The notes under the pieces: model-generated
Seen by the model: the letters and a program-made list of their open reading frames with translations, nothing else
Database searches by the model: none
Told to the model about the DNA's origin: nothing
In this document: positions 7,644-15,532 of the stretch, in pieces
How positions within the stretch are numbered: the stretch's first letter is position 1
How the letters are laid out: every line of letters begins with the position of its first letter
DNA from: a virus
IMG/VR virus record: IMGVR_UViG_3300044904_000056
Coordinates: 1-64,000 of that record
DNA: 64,000 nt
Reading direction: 5' to 3' (one strand)
Made by a program: the position numbers and the translations under genes

Positions 7644-8261
7644 CTACTTCAGACGGACTGTCTGCCCATTCGCTGCCATGATCGCGTTGAACTGGCTAAC
7701 GAAGTCAGCCTTGTTCTTCGCCGGAGCTGTCGTGCCAATCGCAGCAGCCAGCTCTGGAGAGCGACTTGCCTTCAGCATGACCTTTGCGTTTGCCGAAACC
7801 TTTGGCTCCAGTTTGCCCTGGATACTCTTCAGTGTAGCCAGGAGCAGAGCGAATCCACCCTTCACTGCCAGAAGAATGGCTCCCGACAGGCTAACCGGGA
7901 TAGCGCTGAGAACTTGTGTAAGCCCTCCCTGCAAAGCATCCAGAGCTGCGATAACTTTGTCGAGGAGAGTTGTTGTTGGGTCTGATGTATGCTGGTAATT
8001 CGCAATAGCTGTCGAAACCGCATTCCACAGACTATCAGCAGTGCTTACTGAAACAGCGAGTACACTGCCAGCAATTGGGTTGATAAGCGACACGATGCTG
8101 TCAAATGCTGACAATCCGACAGGCATCCACGTTGTAAGTTCGTCCAGAGCGTTGCAGCCTTCAAGAACAAATACTGAACCCCCCGCAGTTGCGAGAAGCG
8201 CAGCAGACCCCAAAGTTCCTTTTCCCGAAACTTCAAAGAACTGTCTACGATTCAATTCCAT
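7644..8261 (-). CDS. Tat-signal lipoprotein-like phage protein
   Basis: 205 residues, ATG 8261. The N-terminus carries a twin-arginine motif (NRRQFFEVSG, Arg5-Arg6), a hydrophobic stretch and a lipobox-like VLEGC with Cys36. It should therefore be exported folded and lipid-anchored. The rest is Ala/Leu/Ser-rich amphipathic helix with no enzyme motif. Exported phage lipoproteins often act in superinfection exclusion or envelope modification; that role is inference. The Tat route is unusual for a phage protein. Confidence 0.75.
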   Translation of the reverse strand: MELNRRQFFEVSGKGTLGSAALLATAGGSVFVLEGCNALDELTTWMPVGLSAFDSIVSLINPIAGSVLAVSVSTADSLWNAVSTAIANYQHTSDPTTTLLDKVIAALDALQGGLTQVLSAIPVSLSGAILLAVKGGFALLLATLKSIQGKLEPKVSANAKVMLKASRSPELAAAIGTTAPAKNKADFVSQFNAIMAANGQTVRLK

Positions 8262-8276
8262 TCTGTTTCCTCCTTG

Positions 8277-8660
8277 TTAGGATACTGCTTTTCCAAAAAT
8301 TCTATCCCGGAGACTAGCTCGGCCCCGGACTCCAAAAATACGCAACAAGCTAGAAACGTGAAATTTCACCGTCCTTTCGCTTACACTCAGAGCTGAAGCT
8401 ATCTCCTTGTTACTCTGCGAACGTAGAATCCCAGACAACACTTCATTTTCCCGTTTTGTAAGGTTTGGAATTTCCTCTCCATCGTTTGTCTCCCTAACTT
8501 CTATCAGCTTCCTCGTCTTGTAGAAAGAAACTACAAGCACGAGACGTATTGGGATTTCAATCTCGCCAACGTCTGCGTCTACCGGAATCCGAATAGGTAC
8601 AATGTTAGGAAGCTTCTGAAACTTCCGTTGTTGTACTTTTTCCCTTCTCAAGCCAGACAT
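8277..8660 (-). CDS. LuxR/GerE-type HTH transcription regulator
   Basis: 127 residues, RBS GAGGAG before ATG 8660. The C-terminal half (about residues 65-120) is a GerE helix-turn-helix: LTKRENEVLSGILRSQSNKE, IASALSVSERTVKFHVSSLL, then a basic tail. The N-terminal 60 residues match no receiver or ligand domain I know. It is likely a DNA-binding regulator of phage or host genes. It overlaps the cupin gene upstream by 13 nt. Confidence 0.85.
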   Translation of the reverse strand: MSGLRREKVQQRKFQKLPNIVPIRIPVDADVGEIEIPIRLVLVVSFYKTRKLIEVRETNDGEEIPNLTKRENEVLSGILRSQSNKEIASALSVSERTVKFHVSSLLRIFGVRGRASLRDRIFGKAVS

Positions 8661-9040
8661 TTTGACTCCTCTAGCCTAACAACACCCTCATCGCTATGGG
8701 CAGTAGAGACTTCCAAGACCTTACAGCCTAGCTCCATTCCAGAACTACAGAAGAATCTATGCGGAGTTTCTGGCTTGATTCTGATCGTCTCCCCTTTATG
8801 TAGGATTCTCAACATCCTTATACCCAGAGCGACTGTCTTCTGCTCAAAAGTCTCCAGATAGCAGCACCCTTCCAAAATGTGAAATGTCTCATCCTTGATT
8901 TTGTGGTAGTGTAGAGAGGAGCACCCTTTACAGTTGATATACAGAATCTTCGCGCAATAGAGTTCAGTGTTGGTAATCCAACATTCCCGGCCCCAGACCT
9001 TGTCAACTCTCTTGATGTAATCAGATACCAGAGATTCCAA
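8648..9040 (-). CDS. Cupin-domain protein, sugar-phosphate isomerase-like
   Basis: 130 residues from TTG 9040 (AAGGAG, 6 nt upstream). A single cupin barrel with metal-binding motifs SSLHYHKIKDETFHILEG (His44, His46, Glu51) and PETPHRFF, as in type II mannose-6-phosphate isomerase or related enzymes. Together with the HldE-like kinase at 9301-10068 it suggests handling of a nucleotide sugar or sugar phosphate. The substrate is unknown. Confidence 0.78.
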   Translation of the reverse strand: MESLVSDYIKRVDKVWGRECWITNTELYCAKILYINCKGCSSLHYHKIKDETFHILEGCCYLETFEQKTVALGIRMLRILHKGETIRIKPETPHRFFCSSGMELGCKVLEVSTAHSDEGVVRLEESKCLA

Positions 9041-9308
9041 ATGCTACTCCTTCGCGGATTGTAAAAGCTGCCCTGCAGTTACCACAGTGTACGCTGCCTT
9101 CTAACGTCAACGGATTCTTCTTCAAGACCTTCCTAGCCAACGGAGGGTATGGAGCCTCAGAATCGCAGAACGGGCAGCGCATTACGAGAACAGGAAGCCC
9201 AAACGTCTCTGTGAAGGCGTAATCACCTTGATTCTCCAGCTTTTGCCAGTCAGTCTTGTATTGCAGAGGGGCTAGGCTATTCTTTCTCTCTACAAATAAG
9301 TTACTCAT
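9021..9308 (-). CDS. Zinc-ribbon protein
   Basis: 95 residues, ATG 9308 overlapping the previous stop (ATGAGTAA). Two knuckles, RCPFCDS and HCGNCR, can form a zinc ribbon. It lies between the cupin and the sugar kinase in one operon. Function unknown. Confidence 0.7.
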   Translation of the reverse strand: MSNLFVERKNSLAPLQYKTDWQKLENQGDYAFTETFGLPVLVMRCPFCDSEAPYPPLARKVLKKNPLTLEGSVHCGNCRAAFTIREGVAFGISGI

Positions 9309-10068
9309 AAAGTTCTTCTGGTTTGACTACATACGTCCCCAAATGCCGGACAGATATCCCTGCTGCCTTGTTAGCGTACTCTGCCGCTTTTATCATCAAC
9401 TCCTGTTCTGTGTAGCCATCATGTTCTTTCATCAACCACTCGTATACGAAGGCTGCCATGAAAACATCCCCTGCCCCAGAGACATCATAAACTTGCTGCT
9501 GCTTTGTAGGTACAGGGGTTTTATTCACTGTACAACCCCGAGGCCCTAACTTACGAATCACATTCAGATAGTCTCCGTGGTTCAGGTCAAGATGTTCATC
9601 CTCATTCGGGAATATAAAAGTAGCTCCCTTCCACCAATCAAGATTGTGCTTAGAATCAACAAATGTAGGAAGGCCGATACCTAGAATGTCCTTAGCAAAC
9701 TGGGAGAAGAAAGTCCCTTTCCCATAATCGCTTATGACTATAGCTTCACAATTAAATTTGAGACAGAGGATTTCATCCCACAAGTACGCAGAATTTGCTA
9801 ATCGAAAACTGTCCCGGTCTATCCGACAGATCAGAGTGCGCTCTGCAAATACCCTAAGCTTTTCACTCACACTCCCGTGGAGGTAGCCTACTACATTACT
9901 CGATTTGAAGAGGGCACGCAGCTGGTCTACCACAAGACCAGCGCCACCTTCACTAGAAGTTTCCTTTTCAACATACAGAACAGGCGCGCAGGCTTCTGGG
10001 CAGAGGCGGGTTGCCTTGCACCATCTGTAGTTGTCAATAATCCGATCACCAATCACGAGTATTCTCAT
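9301..10068 (-). CDS. PfkB-family sugar kinase, HldE/RfaE kinase-domain-like
   Basis: 255 residues, with the start placed at ATG 10068 because it overlaps the previous stop (ATGA) and begins the conserved MRILVIGDRIIDNYRW. Then CPEACAPVL and a GGAG turn match the D-glycero-D-manno-heptose-7-phosphate kinase domain. The catalytic end DVSGAGDVFMAAF carries the GAGD anion hole and base. It is shorter than the usual 310-residue domain. It probably phosphorylates a sugar phosphate with ATP; with the cupin it could feed a surface or DNA sugar modification. Confidence 0.8.
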   Translation of the reverse strand: MRILVIGDRIIDNYRWCKATRLCPEACAPVLYVEKETSSEGGAGLVVDQLRALFKSSNVVGYLHGSVSEKLRVFAERTLICRIDRDSFRLANSAYLWDEILCLKFNCEAIVISDYGKGTFFSQFAKDILGIGLPTFVDSKHNLDWWKGATFIFPNEDEHLDLNHGDYLNVIRKLGPRGCTVNKTPVPTKQQQVYDVSGAGDVFMAAFVYEWLMKEHDGYTEQELMIKAAEYANKAAGISVRHLGTYVVKPEELYE

Positions 10069-10640
10069 TGTATTTGCGCCTTCCAAGTTTTCTTCGCAGC
10101 CTGAACCCGTTCCCGGTGAGCTACTTCCCGCAACTCTTCCTCCTGGTGGTAGGGGCAGGTCTGCACATCGTCGCCTATCAGCACTTTGCACAACTCTCCT
10201 GGTCCTACTTTACATTTCGGGCAGGTAGTGTTCTGGAGATGAAACCCAAACTCAGGAACAAGCTCAACAGGCACTCCAAATTCTCTGGACATTTCGGTAA
10301 GTGCTTCCTGCCTCGCCTGCTGGGCTGAACCAAATATGCTACGTAGGAGTTCATTTGTAAGCTCACCAGCAGTAAGAGGAATCATTCGTGGCCTTCTTGT
10401 CGTAGGAGTTCGGAGAAGGCACGGGTGCTTACGCTTAAACCGTTCTTGACAATCGTTAGAACAGAAGTCTAGGGCGTAACCAGCATCTACAAACTCATCC
10501 CGAGACCATCCTACTGGAATTTCGCGGGACTCTGCCTCAGCACACTCTAGCAGCTTCGTCTTCCCGCAGGTTTCGCACGCAAATGAAATTCTGTCAATCA
10601 CTGGCTCCTCTTCTATTTGAATAGAACGCCTGGATAGCAT
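10065..10640 (-). CDS. Double zinc-finger protein
   Basis: Up to 191 residues. CETCGK...CSNDC and CPKCKVGPGELC...CPYH form two zinc sites; the second resembles the C-x2-C-x3-PGE.C fingers of phage and actinobacterial DNA-binding proteins. The first 13 codons overlap a GCGTTCTATTCA motif. GTG 10601, behind GAGGAG, would place that motif upstream of the gene as elsewhere and is a good alternative start. ATG 10640 overlaps the previous stop (TAATG). Function unknown, perhaps regulatory. Confidence 0.68.
   Translation of the reverse strand: MLSRRSIQIEEEPVIDRISFACETCGKTKLLECAEAESREIPVGWSRDEFVDAGYALDFCSNDCQERFKRKHPCLLRTPTTRRPRMIPLTAGELTNELLRSIFGSAQQARQEALTEMSREFGVPVELVPEFGFHLQNTTCPKCKVGPGELCKVLIGDDVQTCPYHQEEELREVAHRERVQAAKKTWKAQIQ
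10617..10629 (-). promoter_or_regulatory. GCGTTCTATTCAA motif
   Basis: A copy of the GCGTTCTAT(C/T)(T/C)A motif seen at 15307, 37980, 42817, 51637 and 61452. Here it lies 16 nt before GTG 10601 and within the longer reading of the gene at 10065. It is a candidate phage promoter or mRNA processing signal. Confidence 0.45.
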
Positions 10641-11020
10641 TAATTATCCACCGGAGAGGGCGATGCCGGCGTTCCCATCTCTGTTCCGTTTCCCTGATCA
10701 ACTGGTTGACTTGATGGAAGTACGCTTGCCCTGAATATGATTGCTTCATCCGGCTCCTCCGCTTTCGTCTCGTTGATAAAGTTGAAACGTCCGTGCCCTA
10801 GTTCAACTAGGCGGAATTCCTGCTGAGGAAGTTGACGCTCTAGGACGTCAGACATCTCTTCAAGAATGCGCTGTATACCATCCTCGTTGAACACATGCCC
10901 TTTCGCAGCTTTACAAACCTTGGTATGGAGCACTTTCTTGTTCCCCAAGGCGAATACCTTCAGCGTCAGCCTTCTCCAAGGCGTTGACGGTGACTTCGGT
11001 TTTTCTGGGACTAGTGACAT
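10640..11020 (-). CDS. Hypothetical protein
   Basis: 126 residues, ATG 11020 with AAGGG upstream. N-terminal WRRLTLKVFALGNKK, a helical middle and a Pro/Ser/Gly tail that looks disordered. No family recognised. It overlaps the next start by TAATG, so translation is coupled. Confidence 0.6.
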   Translation of the reverse strand: MSLVPEKPKSPSTPWRRLTLKVFALGNKKVLHTKVCKAAKGHVFNEDGIQRILEEMSDVLERQLPQQEFRLVELGHGRFNFINETKAEEPDEAIIFRASVLPSSQPVDQGNGTEMGTPASPSPVDN

Positions 11021-11030
11021 TGTTACCCTT

Positions 11031-11375
11031 CTACAGAATCAGAAACTTGTAGACCAAGAACCCTGCCAATCCCCCCAGCAGTAAGAAACAGAAGTCTTCA
11101 AAGTCACTCCCCCGAGTTGCAGCATTCTCGTGCACAGGGTCCCAGAAGAATTCATGCCAAACTGCGTAGGGGATGTTCGTGCATACTGCTAGTATTACCC
11201 CAGCCCATCTGTGTTGCAGTACGTGATTAGAAAACGTAGCGCAGAAAATCATCAAGAAGAACCACGCACCAAAATGGGCAATCTGTGCCACTTGATCGAA
11301 GAATTCTGGGTCAATTCCTCCTGGCTCACTCAGGTTGTTGTAGTTGGTTGCTAGGTACTTCGCTGTTTTGCTCAT
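11031..11375 (-). CDS. Small integral membrane protein
   Basis: 114 residues, RBS GGGGAGACG before ATG 11375. Three hydrophobic helices: AHFGAWFFLMIFCATF, WAGVILAVCTNIPYAVW, FCFLLLGGLAGFLVYKFLIL. It has some VanZ-like character (His and Asp/Glu between helices: HEFFWDPVHEN) but no confident family. It could be a holin-like or envelope-modifying protein; topology is the only direct evidence. Confidence 0.66.
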   Translation of the reverse strand: MSKTAKYLATNYNNLSEPGGIDPEFFDQVAQIAHFGAWFFLMIFCATFSNHVLQHRWAGVILAVCTNIPYAVWHEFFWDPVHENAATRGSDFEDFCFLLLGGLAGFLVYKFLIL

Positions 11376-11411
11376 CGTCTCCCCTTTCAGTCAAAAGTTT
11401 CATCATGAGGC

Positions 11412-11448
11412 GAGTTCCGGGAAGTGTTAGATGTCCTTCCCGGAACTC
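11412..11448. other. 13-bp perfect stem-loop between genes
   Basis: GAGTTCCGGGAAG and its exact complement flank an 11-nt loop in the 99-nt gap after the gene ending at 11475. On the minus strand no T-run follows, so it may be an mRNA-stabilising or Rho-dependent element rather than a simple terminator. Confidence 0.7.
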
Positions 11449-11474
11449 TTTACTATACAAATGAATCTTGACTC

Positions 11475-11687
11475 TCAAGCAGCCACCCTTGACTTCATAA
11501 TCTTGAGAAGCTGTCTTTGAATCTCATTCCTGAGCCAAGGGTCTTTCTTGAAGTGTCGCTTTGCATCTTTCTTCTTGGTAAGGACCAAAAAGGTTTTGTG
11601 GGTAATGTTCTTCCCTGATTTCAGATAGGAGAGAATCAAATACCTATTCTCCCACTTAGGCGTCTTTCTCGTCTTTTTCTTTCCCAT
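11475..11687 (-). CDS. Small basic protein
   Basis: 70 residues, RBS AGGAGG before ATG 11687. Strongly Lys/Arg-rich (about a third of residues). It could bind nucleic acid; no family recognised. Confidence 0.6.
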   Translation of the reverse strand: MGKKKTRKTPKWENRYLILSYLKSGKNITHKTFLVLTKKKDAKRHFKKDPWLRNEIQRQLLKIMKSRVAA

Positions 11688-11698
11688 CCTTTCCTCCT

Positions 11699-11914
11699 CT
11701 AGAATTGAATTTTGTTACGAAATGTTTCCGCATCTCGTTTCTTCACAAACTCCCGGATGTGCCTCAGATCAGTGTCCTCGTGGACTCGCCCCTGCTTCCC
11801 ATCCTTAAAATAAACGTATACGAATCCAGGAGACTTTGCCGAAGTGACTGCCTCAACAGTCTGGTCTGACTGCTTCCATTTCTTCGTAACGATGTCGAGA
11901 CAATCCTGGCACAT
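11699..11914 (-). CDS. Small hypothetical protein
   Basis: 71 residues. ATG 11914 overlaps the previous stop (TGATG). It starts MCQDCLDIV and has a strand-rich centre (FVYVYFKDGKQGRVHED) and a helical KKRDAETF tail similar to the KKDAKRHF and KRDAEHFF phrases in its neighbours at 11475 and 11914, so the three may be distant relatives. Confidence 0.6.
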   Translation of the reverse strand: MCQDCLDIVTKKWKQSDQTVEAVTSAKSPGFVYVYFKDGKQGRVHEDTDLRHIREFVKKRDAETFRNKIQF

Positions 11915-12186
11915 CAGAGTCTCTTTTCGACGCGGCAGAGTAGCCTTCTGATCTCGCCATTGTCAGCATTTCCTTCCTGGGGAGTGTTGTCTGGACTGAA
12001 GAAATGCTCTGCATCCCGTTTCGTGGGGAACATAGTAAACTTCTCAGTCAGAGTCTCCTTCGTCTGCGGCTGATCCCCTACAGTCATTCCGCTTACAATT
12101 TCCACTTTTCGGAATACCTGGATTACCACATACTCATACTGCATTGGAATTCTTGTTCGCTTTGTTCTTTTCGTTACCTTTTTCAT
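11914..12186 (-). CDS. Small hypothetical protein
   Basis: 90 residues from ATG 12186, behind a strong AAAGGAG. The basic N-terminus is followed by MQYEYVVIQVFRKVEIVSG and PTKRDAEHFF. It overlaps the end of the next upstream gene by 53 nt, which is unusually long, but both have good ribosome binding sites. Confidence 0.6.
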   Translation of the reverse strand: MKKVTKRTKRTRIPMQYEYVVIQVFRKVEIVSGMTVGDQPQTKETLTEKFTMFPTKRDAEHFFSPDNTPQEGNADNGEIRRLLCRVEKRL

Positions 12187-12379
12187 TTTGGCTCCTTTGC
12201 TCTATACAGATTTTACAGCTCAAATAATGAAGACTGTTCGCATCTAGCAGCTTTCCCTCATGTTCAAAATTCTCCCAGAAAACAATCGCGTGTCCTTCCT
12301 TCCTCAACCGGACAAATTCCTTCTCTGCTTCAACAATTTCCTCCGCTGTCGTGTAAGTCTTGTACCCTAGGTTGACCAT
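12134..12379 (-). CDS. Small hypothetical protein
   Basis: 81 residues; ATG 12379 was chosen because AAGGTG precedes it and it follows the upstream stop by 2 nt. TYTTAEEIVEAEKEFVRLRK is helical, and a C-terminal CKIC pair may bind metal. The last 53 nt overlap the next gene. Function unknown. Confidence 0.58.
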   Translation of the reverse strand: MVNLGYKTYTTAEEIVEAEKEFVRLRKEGHAIVFWENFEHEGKLLDANSLHYLSCKICIEQRSQNEKGNEKNKANKNSNAV

Positions 12380-12381
12380 AC

Positions 12382-12573
12382 CTACACCTTTTGCCACATC
12401 TCCTCGATAATCTCGCACTGTCTTTCAGACGGAACCCACTTGCCCTTGCTCGCCTTGTACTTCGCTGACCATTCCTCCAGCCTGTCTTGCTCCCAGGAAG
12501 AGAGCTTTTCAGCATTCTCTTCAAGCTCTTCAAAGATTTCATCGAGCTTGCTAAGATCAAGTGTATGACTCAT
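12382..12573 (-). CDS. Small acidic helical protein
   Basis: 63 residues from ATG 12573, behind GAGGGG, just after the upstream stop. Almost wholly helical and acidic (LDEIFEELEENAEKLSSWEQ). A longer in-frame reading to 12663 would overlap the upstream gene by 82 nt and is less likely. Function unknown. Confidence 0.58.
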   Translation of the reverse strand: MSHTLDLSKLDEIFEELEENAEKLSSWEQDRLEEWSAKYKASKGKWVPSERQCEIIEEMWQKV

Positions 12574-12581
12574 ACCCCTCT

Positions 12582-12926
12582 TTACTCCTTCTTGAATTCT
12601 TTGAGCTTCGCCTTGACATCCAAAAGTGACTTGTGCCACCACGTTGGAGTAGACTTCTGACACTTCACAGTCGAAAATCTGATAAAGCGGGCGAATTTGG
12701 CCTGCATCGTCACATCCAGCTTGGCCTTGTGGTCGATGGCTTCAATCGCCGTACCGACGCAGTCGCTACACAGCCCAGTACGCACATCAACACGCCGCGA
12801 GCAACTACAGCCAAGGCAGCGTTGGCCCTTAATCATACGAAGGACAATCATCTTTAGCAGCTCCTCTCTAAGCTCGTCAGCACACCGCAACCATCGTAGA
12901 ACTCGCTCATTCTTGCTTACTGTCAA
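12582..12926 (-). CDS. Small zinc-knuckle protein
   Basis: Up to 114 residues, with a CLGCSCSRR...GLCSDC cluster that could bind one zinc, followed by a basic helical tail ending KAKLKEFKKE. A TTG start (12926) has a weak RBS; ATG 12851 behind GGAG is an alternative. Function unknown. Confidence 0.55.
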   Translation of the reverse strand: MTVSKNERVLRWLRCADELREELLKMIVLRMIKGQRCLGCSCSRRVDVRTGLCSDCVGTAIEAIDHKAKLDVTMQAKFARFIRFSTVKCQKSTPTWWHKSLLDVKAKLKEFKKE

Positions 12927-13119
12927 TCGAAATGACGTGCAAGGGATTCGCCGTAAATAGTGGCGGATTCTTCACGTCAGCAAGCACTGCATCAAACCTT
13001 TCCGGATTCTGCCAGCGCCATTGTCCAATGTTTTCCAAGAGTACGCTGCGCGCTTGATCCTCATCTCGCGCCATCAGCAGAAAGTCAATGCCTTGCGACT
13101 TCCAATGATACAGTTTCAT
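12907..13119 (-). CDS. Small hypothetical protein
   Basis: 70 residues, RBS AAGGAGG before ATG 13119. It begins KLYHWKSQGIDFLLMARDED, a strand-helix pattern, and continues with a Trp/Arg-rich stretch. No family recognised. Confidence 0.6.
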   Translation of the reverse strand: MKLYHWKSQGIDFLLMARDEDQARSVLLENIGQWRWQNPERFDAVLADVKNPPLFTANPLHVISIDSKQE

Positions 13120-13149
13120 TCTTTCCTCCTTGTTCCCTTCTCCCGCAGA

Positions 13150-13431
13150 TCAATCCCTTTGCTCGCGCTGGGCGGAACGCTCCAATGGACAACCAAACTC
13201 ATCCAATTCTTCAGCGCATTTCTTTGAGCAAGTCCACTCGCCGTCATAACAAGCCATGCTCACAATGCAATTCTTACTTAGACTTGCGAGTTTCCCGCAA
13301 TTGGCACATCTGCCTCCGGGGTCAGTTGTTGGCGCTCCAACAAAGCGTGAATTGCGTCCATACTTTGGCGAAGAGTCAACCCAATAGCCGAAGTCAATCG
13401 GTCCTGCGCTACCTCCATCTTCATTGCTCAC
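13150..13431 (-). CDS. Small four-cysteine zinc protein
   Basis: 93 residues from GTG 13431, overlapping the previous stop (GTGA). CANCGK...TCSKKCAEE makes a treble-clef-like pair similar to the CNVCGK...CSLEC protein at 27494. Function unknown. Confidence 0.58.
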   Translation of the reverse strand: MSNEDGGSAGPIDFGYWVDSSPKYGRNSRFVGAPTTDPGGRCANCGKLASLSKNCIVSMACYDGEWTCSKKCAEELDEFGCPLERSAQREQRD

Positions 13432-14633
13432 CTTCCACCCCCCGCCTTCCCGGGCGCTGGCGCATCCGACATCCCGAAGTGACACGTACAAGTGCAAGCT
13501 CCAACTAAACGAATGTGATTCTTACAGCCACAGAGAGGACAGACGAAGGGCGCTGGCTCCGTGGCCGAATTAACCAAAGCTGAGTTCTCAATTGTTTTCT
13601 GGGCTTGTCTATTATAGAAAGCATCTTTGAACGATTGTGGAACCTCGGGAACTGGCTTTGCTGGCGGAAAAGGTTTCATTTCTACGCGACCGCCATCCGT
13701 TGCAATCACGGGAATGTTGTGGCCTTTGGGGATTTGTAGGGGCGCTGGCGGCTCGCCCGGGAGCAGGGCACGTAGTCGTATATTAATTATTTCAATAACA
13801 TTTGCTAGGGTTACCGTCATCGGACTGATGCAATGCATCACTTCCTCGTGGGGCACGTCTACAGCGCCCGGTTTCTCATGCCATTTGCCAGAGATTCTCA
13901 CTCGCTCTTGATGCATTAAGGAGAGCAACTCTATCTTCAACCTCTTAATCCCCCGCGCTTCGGCCTCGGCCTGCACCTTGGTGTCGTGGGCCACTAGTTC
14001 TTGCTCAATGTCATATTCTGCACATTGGCGCGTATCCGTATGACCCTGCACCAGCAGTCCATAGTCTTGAATAATGAGCACCAATTTTTCAGCTAGTTTC
14101 TCCATCAAGTCCCCCGGCTCCGTGGTGGGTGGCGCTTCTGGCAATATGCCTGTGGGAGTAATAAATTTACGCGAATCACAGTGAGGTCCAGCGTGCCCTT
14201 TGGCTGAATTGCATTCGTAGATTTCCCACTTGAATCCACACGGAATAAATTGCCCGAGCGCAGGCGTTTCTACGCCAGGACAGTATTCCTCACAACAGCC
14301 TTGGCAATGCTTGTGACGACGCGGACCAAGATACAGTTTTAGCTTGGGCTGTGAGGGTGCTTGGGCGAGAAGGGCGTTGAGCACATCTGCTTTCTCTTTC
14401 CAATATCTCAGTCCCTCAGTAATAGAAGTTTTGCCAGCCGCAAACACGTCCCGCACCTGCTCCTCACTCAGCGTCAGCTTGGGCTGCGCGGCTAGATGAA
14501 ATGGCAACAAAGTTTTATGAGGTAACCTTTTTCCGTTTGCTGCCGCACTCAGTTGGTCTAACACCTTCGCTGGGGCATTCAACACCCCACAGACCTGATA
14601 CAATTCAGCCACCAACTTCTTCAGTTCGCTCAT
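13428..14633 (-). CDS. Hypothetical protein with terminal cysteine cluster
   Basis: 401 residues, ATG 14633 overlapping the previous stop (ATGA). Residues 105-155 hold KHCQGCCEEYCPG and further Cys/His; a second cluster near the C-terminus reads VCPLCGCKN...ACTCTCH. The middle is helical and Pro-rich. The sequence is more GC-rich than its neighbours. No family recognised. Confidence 0.62.
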   Translation of the reverse strand: MSELKKLVAELYQVCGVLNAPAKVLDQLSAAANGKRLPHKTLLPFHLAAQPKLTLSEEQVRDVFAAGKTSITEGLRYWKEKADVLNALLAQAPSQPKLKLYLGPRRHKHCQGCCEEYCPGVETPALGQFIPCGFKWEIYECNSAKGHAGPHCDSRKFITPTGILPEAPPTTEPGDLMEKLAEKLVLIIQDYGLLVQGHTDTRQCAEYDIEQELVAHDTKVQAEAEARGIKRLKIELLSLMHQERVRISGKWHEKPGAVDVPHEEVMHCISPMTVTLANVIEIINIRLRALLPGEPPAPLQIPKGHNIPVIATDGGRVEMKPFPPAKPVPEVPQSFKDAFYNRQAQKTIENSALVNSATEPAPFVCPLCGCKNHIRLVGACTCTCHFGMSDAPAPGKAGGGR

Positions 14634-14941
14634 TGGCTTCCCTTCTCGCGCTTCGCTACAGTTTGTCTCTCATGGCTTTCCAATTTCGGCCCACCATTAC
14701 CTCCCTTGGCGCTCAACGCGGCGAGATGCTCCCGGTGCTCTGCGCTGGTATGTTGAGGGAAACCACTTTCGTCAAAGCACCATTTCACCTCATCCAGCCG
14801 CACCTCGCGCTCGAGAGCGGTGAGGAGGGCTACTAGCGAATCTAAATCCCCACATAGCCACGCCCTATTGCCTCGTGGCGTAATGAATTGCTTGTCCAGA
14901 TATTCCCTCGCTTTCTGCTCGTTGTCCATCGCTTGCCTCAC
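14630..14941 (-). CDS. Hypothetical protein
   Basis: 103 residues from GTG 14941, overlapping the previous stop (GTGA); ATG 14929 is an alternative. QKAREYLDKQFITPRG and a Leu-rich helix LDSLVALLTALEREV are the only visible features. Function unknown. Confidence 0.55.
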   Translation of the reverse strand: MRQAMDNEQKAREYLDKQFITPRGNRAWLCGDLDSLVALLTALEREVRLDEVKWCFDESGFPQHTSAEHREHLAALSAKGGNGGPKLESHERQTVAKREKGSQ

Positions 14942-15291
14942 TTCGCTCTCGTCATCGTGAAGTTCTTACCCCTGATGTTCCCGTCCTTGGCGATGCGACC
15001 CGTCAGCTTCGTCTCTATCTCGTCTGAACCGCAGACGAGGGTGAAACTAACTCTCCCCTTGCTCGTTTTTCCATCCTTAATGTCGCACTGATACCCATCC
15101 TCTTTTAAGCCAGCGGTATATGTTCCTTGGAACCCGCTGGCGGAGGTTGTTAGTCTAGCGATGCCCGGTTCTCCGGGGTCTATCCCCACGAGAATCCATT
15201 TACCGGACACCTCAACAGTTTGCGCCACTGCGATTCCCATAAGCAGAACAGAGGCGACGATTAGAACCAACAACTTGAATTTAGTCTTCAT
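14938..15291 (-). CDS. Exported small protein with signal peptide
   Basis: 117 residues, RBS GGGAGG before ATG 15291. Residues 1-24 form a clear Sec signal peptide (KTKFKLLVLIVASVLLMG) with a likely cut after AVA. The mature part is beta-rich, with a Gly-Thr-Tyr-Thr turn and two cysteines that could form a disulfide. It resembles small secreted bacterial domains. It may act in the periplasm or envelope; function unknown. Confidence 0.72.
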   Translation of the reverse strand: MKTKFKLLVLIVASVLLMGIAVAQTVEVSGKWILVGIDPGEPGIARLTTSASGFQGTYTAGLKEDGYQCDIKDGKTSKGRVSFTLVCGSDEIETKLTGRIAKDGNIRGKNFTMTRAK

Positions 15292-15306
15292 TTCCTCCCC
15301 CTTTAC

Positions 15307-15319
15307 CTAGATAGAACGC
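15307..15319 (-). promoter_or_regulatory. GCGTTCTATCTAG motif
   Basis: An exact copy of the GCGTTCTATCTAG form also found at 42817. It lies just before GTAAAGGGGGAGGAA and ATG 15291. Candidate phage promoter or processing site. Confidence 0.5.
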
Positions 15320-15532
15320 TGAAAGTCGGATAATTGGTCTATGGGAGCACAGAAATCCGTATGGTGTAGCCTGACGCCTTTCACCCTTCGCTGTCCTCTA
15401 GACTACGTTGCCTGGAGTAACTTCCTCAACTACCACTATGTGTTTGTAGCGATTCGTCTTCCACCTACTGCCTGGTACGAGCTTCGGCATATTCTCCCTG
15501 ACGACAGTATCGCAAAATACTACCATCACCAT
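15307..15532 (-). pseudogene. Apparently frameshifted small gene
   Basis: From ATG 15532 (overlapping the stop of the 46-residue gene) one frame encodes MPKLVPGSRWKTNRYKHI, then VVVEEVTPGNVV, and stops at TAG 15398. The +1 frame continues without a gap as RGQRRVKGVRLHHTDFCAPI to TAG 15307. Together they read like one about 73-residue protein missing a single base at the junction GTAGTCTAGAGG. This may be a true lesion, a sequencing error or a programmed shift. Function unknown. Confidence 0.5.
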
